From Thermomonas sp. (GTDB lineage Bacteria; Pseudomonadota; Gammaproteobacteria; Xanthomonadales; Xanthomonadaceae): a stretch of DNA of 64,000 bases. The translations under genes were made by a program, and so were the position numbers. This document shows positions 57,385-64,000 of this stretch, one piece after another (the stretch's first letter is position 1; every line of letters starts with the position of its first letter). The stretch is taken from NCBI GenBank assembly GCA_020692565.1, contig JAIMKJ010000020.1:1-64000 (forward strand), given 5' to 3'. The notes under the pieces were generated by a model that worked only from the letters and a program-made list of their open reading frames with translations, did no database searches and was not told the DNA's origin.

Positions 57385-58607
57385 GGATTCAATCGGTCGA
57401 TGCAACACACTGAAGGCTGCGTAGGCAGCAGGAGTGTTGCAGATGAAAAACAGGAAGAGGATCCATTACACCGACAGCCAGAAGGCCGTGATGTGGGACC
57501 GTTGGCAGCAGGGCGAGCCGCTGCATCGGATCGCAGCGCTGTTCGACCGGCATGCCAGCTCCGTTCGCGGCATCCTGATGCAGCATGGCGGCATTCGCCC
57601 GCCGCCGAAACGAAGATCCCCGCGGGTGCTGAGCCTGACCGAGCGCGAAGAGATCTCCCGCGGGCTGGCAGCGGGACGGTCGATCCGTTCGATCGCCACT
57701 TCGCTGGGGCGGGCGCCGTCCACGGTGAGTCGAGAGATCAACCGCAACGAAGGCCTTGAAGGCTACCGGGCCAACCAGGCCGATCAGGCCGCCTGGGACC
57801 GTGCGCGACGCCCCAAGCCTTGTAAGCTGGCGATCCATCGCGCCTTGGCCGCTGAGGTGGCCCAGAAGATCCAGCGCCAATGGTCCCCCGAGCAGATCGC
57901 GGGCTGGCTTCGGCGCACTCATCCCGATGACACGAGCCGCCAGGTGTCCCACGAGACGATCTATCGCACGCTGTACATCCAGTCGCGCGGCGCCTTGAAA
58001 CAGGAGCTGCTCGCGCATCTTCGCCGCACGCGGGCGATGCGGCGCTCCCGTCACCACACCCAGAAAACCGGAAATCACGGCCGGATTACCGAAGCGGTCT
58101 CGATCAGCGAGCGGCCGGCGAGTGTCGAAGATCGGGCGGTACCGGGACACTGGGAAGGCGACCTGCTGTTCGGCGACCGGAACAGCCAGATCGCCACGCT
58201 GGTCGAGCGGCAGACACGCTACGTGATGCTGGTGAAGGTGGCAGGCAAGGACACCCAGACGGTCATCGATGCGTTGATCAAGAACGCACGCCGCTTGCCC
58301 AAGCAGCTCTACCAGTCGCTGACCTGGGACCGGGGGAAGGAAATGGCGGGGCATCGCCGCTTCACCCTGGCCACGGATATCCAAGTCTACTTTTGCGATC
58401 CATATCATCCCTGGCAACGGGGTACGAACGAGAACACCAACGGCTTGCTGCGCCAATACTTCCCCAAGGGCATCAGTCTGGCGGATGTCTCGCAGGCCGA
58501 ACTGGATGCCGTCGCGCGCCAGTTGAACGAAAGACCACGCAAGACGCTAGGCTATGAAACACCGGCAGAGCGATACAGACAAACTGTTGCGTCGATCGGT
58601 TGAATCC
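57385..58607 (+). mobile_element. IS30-family insertion sequence
   Basis: The element is about 1.22 kb. The ends are 24-bp imperfect inverted repeats, 57385-57408 and 58584-58607 (20 of 24 matches; outer GGATTCAA / TTGAATCC). One transposase gene fills the interior and runs into the right repeat. No clear target-site duplication is visible, although IS30 elements make only 2-3 bases. The element appears intact and may be active. Confidence 0.88.
57443..58603 (+). CDS. IS30 family transposase
   Basis: The 386-residue transposase has an N-terminal helix-turn-helix (MWDRWQQGEPLHRIAALFDRHASSVRGI) and a second HTH (LAAGRSIRSIATSLGRAPSTVSREI). The DDE catalytic region has HWEGDLLFG (first Asp), LTWDRGKEM (second Asp) and HPWQRGTNENTNGLLRQYFP (catalytic Glu region), the hallmark of IS30. 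The ATG at 57443 was preferred to an in-frame GTG at 57434 because GGAG is nine bases upstream. Confidence 0.95.
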   Translation: MKNRKRIHYTDSQKAVMWDRWQQGEPLHRIAALFDRHASSVRGILMQHGGIRPPPKRRSPRVLSLTEREEISRGLAAGRSIRSIATSLGRAPSTVSREINRNEGLEGYRANQADQAAWDRARRPKPCKLAIHRALAAEVAQKIQRQWSPEQIAGWLRRTHPDDTSRQVSHETIYRTLYIQSRGALKQELLAHLRRTRAMRRSRHHTQKTGNHGRITEAVSISERPASVEDRAVPGHWEGDLLFGDRNSQIATLVERQTRYVMLVKVAGKDTQTVIDALIKNARRLPKQLYQSLTWDRGKEMAGHRRFTLATDIQVYFCDPYHPWQRGTNENTNGLLRQYFPKGISLADVSQAELDAVARQLNERPRKTLGYETPAERYRQTVASIG

Positions 58608-58959
58608 AAGGTCGAAAGCCGCATCCCACCACCCCAATCGACCACACGAACGAAAAGCCCGGCAGTCACCGGGCTCTTTCTTCTCCGCAAACTCGTAAGC
58701 CGGGTCTCATCCCCGCCTGCTGGACCGGAGCGTGGCTTCTTGAACGTAGTATCGCTATCTGAAGCATCGCTGTGATTTCGCATGCGGCGGGTGCAAGACC
58801 GGCCCTACGCGATGTCCGCATCGGGTCGAAGCCAGGCTATGACTATCGCAAACGAGCGCACGAACGAAAAAGGCCGTAAGCGTCGCTCGTGAGGCGGAAC
58901 CGCCGAAGACGATTCCGCCCTCAACCACGCCCCAACGCCTGCTTACGCACCGCCGTCGC
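58604..58959. other. Gap after IS30, no gene
   Basis: It contains the terminator at 58653-58679 within a segment that is repeated at about 59340-59395. The remainder, including a GCGCACGAACGAAAAAGGCCG piece near 58857, shows no coding signal. Confidence 0.5.
58653..58679 (+). terminator. Terminator downstream of IS30
   Basis: AAAAGCCCGG-CAGTCA-CCGGGCTCTTTC, a hairpin with a short T-run, about 50 bases after the transposase stop. The surrounding 55 bases are nearly the same as those around the terminator at 59356-59382. Confidence 0.75.
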
Positions 58960-59178
58960 TCACTTCTTCAACCCCGCAACCACTTCCGACACGCCAAGCC
59001 CCAATTCGAGCTGAAGGCGCACGTATTCGCGCTCCTTGCGCGACAGGCTACGGCCCATCTCGATACGCACGTCCTCGGCTTCCATGATGCGCAGGAGCCT
59101 TGGCATGGCCGAGCCGATGGCGTCCTGCCCGTAACCCGCTTCGCGCAAGGCCGCAGTCAGAAGGGCTTCTGTATCCAT
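58960..59178 (-). CDS. Small helical protein of unknown function
   Basis: The 72-residue, highly charged protein (TEALLTAALREAGYGQDAI; RKEREYVRLQLELGLGVSEV) is probably all-helical, with no motif known to me. The ATG at 59178 is the only start that fits; the open frame further up runs through a terminator. It lies downstream of the NatAB transporter genes but is separated by the terminator at 59356-59382, so it is probably transcribed on its own. Confidence 0.6.
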   Translation of the reverse strand: MDTEALLTAALREAGYGQDAIGSAMPRLLRIMEAEDVRIEMGRSLSRKEREYVRLQLELGLGVSEVVAGLKK

Positions 59179-59355
59179 GATGCGTCCAGATCGATTCGAG
59201 GCGCTGCATTGTGCACCAGCAGCGACGAGCGTTGCATGGGATGCGTACCCAGGGCTCGCGGCAGGTCGGGCTGTGCCCTTGAGGGTTGGTTGACGAGTCG
59301 CTGTCGTTTGCTTCGGGCCGAAAGTCGCCTCAGCCCCCGATCCACCGCACGAACG

Positions 59356-59382
59356 AAAAAGCCCGGCATGCGCCGGGCTTTT
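59356..59382 (-). terminator. Terminator of the NatAB-type operon
   Basis: On the minus strand: AAAAGCCCGGCG-CATG-CCGGGCTTTTT, a strong hairpin with a T-run located 20 bases after the permease stop. The flanking sequence is duplicated near 58640-58690. Confidence 0.88.
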
Positions 59383-59402
59383 CTTCTCCGCAACCTCAAC
59401 GA

Positions 59403-60592
59403 TCAGGACGAAATCGCCAGCTTTTCCTGGCGATAGCGCCAGATCGCGGCCAGCCACAGCGCGGCGGCCAGGGCCAGCGCGCAGACCAGGTAGATCGCCC
59501 ACTGTTCGGGCGAGGCGGTCTCGCCGCGCGAGGCCTTCACCAGCATCTGGTTCTGCGACAGGAACGGCACGGCGTACTGCCACAGGTCCTGATCCTTCAG
59601 CGGGTAGGCCATCAGCGCGTAGCCCGGCAGCATCGGCATGAACATCAGCCAGACCATGTGGCTCTGCGCTTCCTTCATGCTTTTGGAGCCGGCGGAGATG
59701 AAGGTGAGCAGCGCGGTGCCGATCAGCACCAGCGGCACCAGCACCAGCAGCATCCGGCCGATGGCGGGCAACGACACGTCCAGCGAACTCGCCATCGCGC
59801 TGGTGGACATGGCCGCGCTGAGCTTGAACGACAGCAAGGTCAGGATGATGCTGGCGATGCCGATCAATCCTGCCGCGGCCATCTTGCCGCTGACCAGCAC
59901 GCCGCGCGACACCGGCGTGGCGAGCAGCGGTTCCAGCGAATGCCGCTCGCGCTCGCCCGCGGTCACGTCCATCGTCAGGTTGGCGCCGCCCATGAACGCG
60001 AACAGCACCAGGATCAGCGGCAGGATGATGGACATCAGCCGGCCCTGTTTCGCTTCCGGGGTGGCGACATCGCGCTGGGTCACCGCCACCGATTGGGTGA
60101 GCGCCGGATTGACGCCGCGGGCGACCAGACGCAGCGCGCCGACCTGGCCGCTGTAGGCGTTGAGCGCGCCGCGCAGGCGTTCGATCGGCACGTCCGCATT
60201 GCTGCGCGTGGTGTCGGCGACGACCTCCACTTTCGCCGGCCGGCCCGCGCGCCATTCCTCGCCGAAATTCGGCGCGATGACCAGGGCGACGTCTTCGTCC
60301 TGATTGCGGATCGCCGCGACCAGATCCTTCGGCGCCGGCTTGGCGCGGATGTCCTGGGTTTCCAGCCACGCGACGAGATTGGGCGCGTAGGCGGCGCCGA
60401 TGATCGGAATCTCCAGCGGTTTTTCCAGCTGGGTGCTGATCCGCGCTTCCATCAGCTTGCCCATGCCCAGCATCAGCACCGGATAGACCAATGGGCCGAG
60501 CAGCAGCGCCATCAGGAAGGTGCGGCGGTCGCGGGCGAAGTCGCGGAGTTCCTTGCGGAACACGGTCATGAACGTGGAGAACGTCGGCATCT

Positions 60593-60596
<4 letters not shown>
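59403..60596 (-). CDS. ABC exporter permease, NatB/ABC-2 type
   Basis: This 397-residue inner-membrane protein has an N-terminal span (FLMALLLGPLVYPVLML), a large extracytoplasmic loop (about 60-190) and five C-terminal spans. These include the ABC-2 motif ANLTMDVTAGERERHSLEPLLATPVSR. It is encoded with its ATPase, whose stop overlaps this start (ATGA, 60593-60596). The family includes sodium exporters (NatAB), but the actual substrate is unknown. Confidence 0.9.
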
Positions 60597-61339
<743 letters not shown>

Positions 61340-61430
61340 GGGAAAACCCCGTGAAGAAAATTGCGTGGATGACGCCTGCGCATCAGGACAGGCATGTCCT
61401 GCGCTGCGCGCGACAGGAATGCGCGAAGAG

Positions 61431-62933
61431 TCAGGGCTCCCAGCCGTAATTGCCCGCGAACGGCGGCGTCGGCTTCAGGCGCTGGAGACATTTGGCGTCG
61501 AGCGCTTTGGCATCGGCGGTTTCGACGAACTGGGCGAACAGTTTCGGCATGCAACCGGTGGTGAGCACGCTGTGGCCCTGGCCCGGCAGCACCAGATGAC
61601 GGCCGTTGGGCAGCGTCTTCACCACTTCGTCGCCGTAACGCGGCGGCGTGACCGGATCGAACTCGCCGCTGATCGCCAGCACCGGCACCTGGCCGGCCAA
61701 GGGTTTGCGGAATGCCGGATCGCGTTCGCCCTTGGGCCACGCCGCGCACTGCGTCTGGATGAACTCGGCGATGTCGTTGCCCATGATCGTCGCGTCGTCT
61801 TCCGGGCGCGTGCGGATTTCGGGATCTTCGGCGCAGCTCACCGACAGATGCATGCCCAGCGCCATCGAATCGCCGATATCGCCGCTCAGCGCGCGCGACT
61901 GCGACAGCAGGGTTTCGTAGCGGCCTTCGGACGCGTCGTGCAGGATCAGCGGCAGCATCGACGCCGATTCCGGACGATACGCGTAGAACCGCAGCAGTCC
62001 GCCGAGATGGCCGAAGCGCGGCACTTCCTGGCGCCACTCGCCGCTGGTCGGGTCGCGGTAGCGCACCGGCGCCAGACCGCCGGCCTGCAGCGTCGCACGC
62101 ACCCTGGCGAGCAGCGCCGCGGGATCGCCGATGTTGCGCTTGCAGGCGGCGTCGGCGACGCAGCGCGCGAACTGCTGCTTGATGGCGGCGTCGAGATTGC
62201 GCGCGTGGTCCTGGCCCAGCACCAGCGTGTTGGGCGCGATCGAATCCAACGTGACGGTGCGCGTATGCGCCGGATAGCGCGCCGCGTACTGCTGGGCGAC
62301 GCGTGTCCCGTAGGAAATGCCGGCGAGGTTGAGCTGGTCCACGCCGATGGTCCGGCGCAGCAGGTCGAGATCCTGGATGTGGTCGCCGGTGGCGTAGAAA
62401 CGCAGGTCGCTGGTCTTGGCCAGGCGGTCGCGGCAGCGTTCGGTCAGCGCGCGCATCTGCGCGGGGTCTTCGCTGCCTTCGAACACCTCGTCGAGCGACG
62501 TGATCTCTTCGCACTGCAGCAGGTGCGAGCCGCCGGTGCCGCGCGCGTCCATCAGCAGGATATTGCGGCTGCGGCGCACGTCGCTCAGCGCCGGATGCAG
62601 TATCGGATAGCTCTCGAGGATCGACTGGCCGGGGCCGCCAGCGATGATCACCACCGGGTCGGACTGGGTCTGGCTCTTGGCCGGGATCATCGCCACCGCC
62701 AGCGCGATCTTGCGGCCGTCGGGCGCGGCGTGGTTTTCCGGCGCCTGCAGCGTGGCGCACTGCGCCTCCACACCTTGTCCGCGCTCGCCGCCGAGGGCGC
62801 AGGGTTTGAACACCAGCCCGCCGTAACGCAGGTCGCCGTTGGCGTCGGTCTTCGGAACCACGGTTTTTTCGGCCTGCCCGCCGCAGGCGGCGAGCGCCAG
62901 CGCGAGCGAGGACAGCAACAGGGGTTTGAGCAT
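61431..62933 (-). CDS. Lipoprotein alpha/beta-hydrolase, TAP-like peptidase type
   Basis: The 500-residue protein has a signal sequence with lipobox (LALAAC, Cys17). The hydrolase fold then shows GGPGQS (oxyanion-hole loop), the nucleophile Ser in AGISYGTR, the Asp in SGEFDPVTPP and the His in GQGHSV. The C-terminal TAP-like region is as in tripeptidyl aminopeptidases of actinobacteria and Xanthomonadaceae. It is probably a membrane-anchored periplasmic peptidase. The ATG at 62933 begins the lipoprotein signal; upstream open codons are not signal-like. Confidence 0.9.
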   Translation of the reverse strand: MLKPLLLSSLALALAACGGQAEKTVVPKTDANGDLRYGGLVFKPCALGGERGQGVEAQCATLQAPENHAAPDGRKIALAVAMIPAKSQTQSDPVVIIAGGPGQSILESYPILHPALSDVRRSRNILLMDARGTGGSHLLQCEEITSLDEVFEGSEDPAQMRALTERCRDRLAKTSDLRFYATGDHIQDLDLLRRTIGVDQLNLAGISYGTRVAQQYAARYPAHTRTVTLDSIAPNTLVLGQDHARNLDAAIKQQFARCVADAACKRNIGDPAALLARVRATLQAGGLAPVRYRDPTSGEWRQEVPRFGHLGGLLRFYAYRPESASMLPLILHDASEGRYETLLSQSRALSGDIGDSMALGMHLSVSCAEDPEIRTRPEDDATIMGNDIAEFIQTQCAAWPKGERDPAFRKPLAGQVPVLAISGEFDPVTPPRYGDEVVKTLPNGRHLVLPGQGHSVLTTGCMPKLFAQFVETADAKALDAKCLQRLKPTPPFAGNYGWEP

Positions 62934-63152
62934 GGGAGGTTTCTCGATGCGGATCGTGTGCGGGAATGCGTACGGGAAGAAAACTGCGCTTCGTGGACCA
63001 AGACGCGGACGGGCGGCGGATGTGACAGGCCGGCCCGGCCCACGCAGAACCGTGGGTGCGACGCCAATGATGCCGCGCCGGCCCAGGCAGAGTACCGAGC
63101 GAGCCGCCAATGATGCCGCGCCTGCGGCTTGCACGGATCAAACGGCCGGGTT

Positions 63153-63216
63153 TGTAGAGCGGGCTTCAGCCCGCTGGCTCTTCCACAGCACAGCAGCGGC
63201 CTGAAGGCCGCTCTAC
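63153..63216. repeat. REP-type palindrome, variant TAGAGCGGGCTTCAGCCCGC
   Basis: The arms GTAGAGCGGGCTTCAGCCCGC and GCGGCCTGAAGGCCGCTCTAC are imperfect complements in the gap between the TAP-like hydrolase and the reductase. It is a sub-family of the TAGGAGGGGCTTCAGCCCC elements. The 299-base gap contains nothing else recognisable. Confidence 0.85.
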
Positions 63217-63232
63217 GGGGGCAGACGCCGCA

Positions 63233-63994
63233 TTACTTGCTGCTGATGTACTTCTCGCGGCGGATGTGCGGCACCGGCAGGCCGTGGGCCTTCAGGGCCT
63301 CGAAGCACACGTCGACCATGTTCGGATTGCCGCACAGGTAAGCGATATCGGTGTCGGCCTGCGGCGCGAATTCGGCCAACTGGTCCTGCACGTAGCCCTT
63401 GCGCACGTCGGCATGCGCGTGCGGCGAATCGTCGGCGGGCAATTCGCGCGAGAAACACGGCACGAAGCGGAAATTCGGGTGGCGGTTCGCGAAATCGCGG
63501 AAATCGTCGCCGTACAGCAACTCTTCGGGCGTGCGGGCGCCGAACAACAGCACCACTTCGATGCCGCGACCGGCGATCTGCGCCGCCAGCTGCGGCAGCA
63601 TCGCCCGGTACGGGGTCACGCCGGTGCCGGTACCGATCAGCAGATAGCGGCGGTTGGCGTCGGCGGGCATCAGGCAGAACCGGCCGTAGGGGCCGCTGGC
63701 GTCGATCCGCCCGCCGAGCGGCAGCTCCTCGAACAACGCGGTCGCAGCGCCGCCGGCAACGTAGCTCACCGCGATCTCGACCGATTCGCCCGGCCCCAGC
63801 GCGTGATCGTGCCGGGTCGCCAGCGAATAGCTGCGCTTGGTCGCGGTGCCGTCGGCGTAGTGGAAATGCACCTGCAGGAACTGCCCCGGGATGTAATCCA
63901 GCGGTTCGCCGTCGTCGCGTACGAAGTTGAGATGGGCGACGGTGGGGGCCAGCATCCGGCGACCGACGAGTTTGAGCGGGAAATGGACGGGCAC
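63233..63994 (-). CDS. fpr: Ferredoxin-NADP reductase
   Basis: This flavoprotein of at least 253 residues has the FAD-binding motif KRSYSLAT, the phosphate loop GGRIDASGPYGRF and the NADP-site GTGTGVTPYRAML. It also has YLCGNPNMVDVCFEAL and the C-terminal REKYISSK. It moves electrons between NADPH and ferredoxin or flavodoxin, useful for Fe-S cluster repair and oxidative-stress defence. The first possible start is GTG at 63994, and the frame is still open at the window edge, so the true start may lie beyond 64000. Confidence 0.9.
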   Translation of the reverse strand: MPVHFPLKLVGRRMLAPTVAHLNFVRDDGEPLDYIPGQFLQVHFHYADGTATKRSYSLATRHDHALGPGESVEIAVSYVAGGAATALFEELPLGGRIDASGPYGRFCLMPADANRRYLLIGTGTGVTPYRAMLPQLAAQIAGRGIEVVLLFGARTPEELLYGDDFRDFANRHPNFRFVPCFSRELPADDSPHAHADVRKGYVQDQLAEFAPQADTDIAYLCGNPNMVDVCFEALKAHGLPVPHIRREKYISSK

Positions 63995-64000
63995 GGGGGA

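Overview
This is a chromosomal window from a GC-rich gammaproteobacterium, most likely a member of the Xanthomonadaceae/Lysobacteraceae (Lysobacter or Luteimonas type). The evidence is the GC-rich coding style, a secreted protease closely resembling Lysobacter alpha-lytic protease (49028-50215), long-form QueF, a DUF6289-like small secreted protein, and many extragenic palindromes of the TAGGAGGGGCTTCAGCCCC type. I found no tRNA, rRNA or CRISPR array.

Layout. 0.4-9.7 kb is core genome: a DUF885 hydrolase, a small Cys/His-motif membrane protein, a permease plus a double-ATPase of a peptide-type ABC importer, and a tightly overlapping unit hemB-GNAT-aroE-membrane protein, followed by a tandem GNAT protein. 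9.65-16.2 kb is an accessory island. It holds a 5'-truncated Rhs gene with a short Cys-rich tip, two small AT-richer genes for exported proteins, a decayed second Rhs fragment, a 77-bp duplication of the neighbouring GNAT 5' end fused to the Rhs gene, an orphan HExxH metalloprotease, a DUF6289-like secreted peptide and a PIN-like protein.

16.3-27.6 kb, mostly on the minus strand, holds two membrane-associated operons. The first is RDD / SpoIIM / DUF4129 / DUF4350 / MoxR / DUF58, with nearly every junction a 4-base overlap. The second is gamma-carbonic anhydrase / DUF2157 / DUF4401 / GDYXXLXY. 27.6-33.3 kb holds an aldehyde dehydrogenase, exonuclease III, small membrane proteins, and a divergent AMP-ligase / 4'-phosphopantetheinyl transferase pair. 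33.5-37.8 kb is rsmG-parA-parB, with an RHH/ParE toxin-antitoxin module and its operator palindrome inserted before a glycosyltransferase / LABN-domain pair.

38-46.3 kb holds an exported M20 amidohydrolase, queF, a LysM protein and a lipoprotein. It also holds a five-gene periplasmic molybdenum-hydroxylase operon: an Fe-S subunit, a Tat-exported Mo subunit, a cytochrome c, XdhC and a MocA-like protein. 46.5-55.3 kb holds a YecA/SEC-C protein, a Tat-signal epimerase-like protein, the alpha-lytic-type protease, icd, a YgjP metallopeptidase, a DUF2058 protein and an SLC13 permease. 55.3-58.7 kb is a second accessory patch: dispersed repeats, an orphan protein with a PD-(D/E)XK-like signature, and a complete IS30-family element. 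The window ends with a NatAB-type ABC exporter, a TAP-like lipoprotein hydrolase and a ferredoxin-NADP reductase.

The most notable observations are the Rhs tip cassette with its GNAT-Rhs junction, the orphan nuclease-like gene beside IS30, and palindromic repeats that have entered genes. One such repeat codes for the inter-domain linker of the ABC ATPase, and two others supply stop codons. All functional statements rest on motif recognition by eye; no database search was run.
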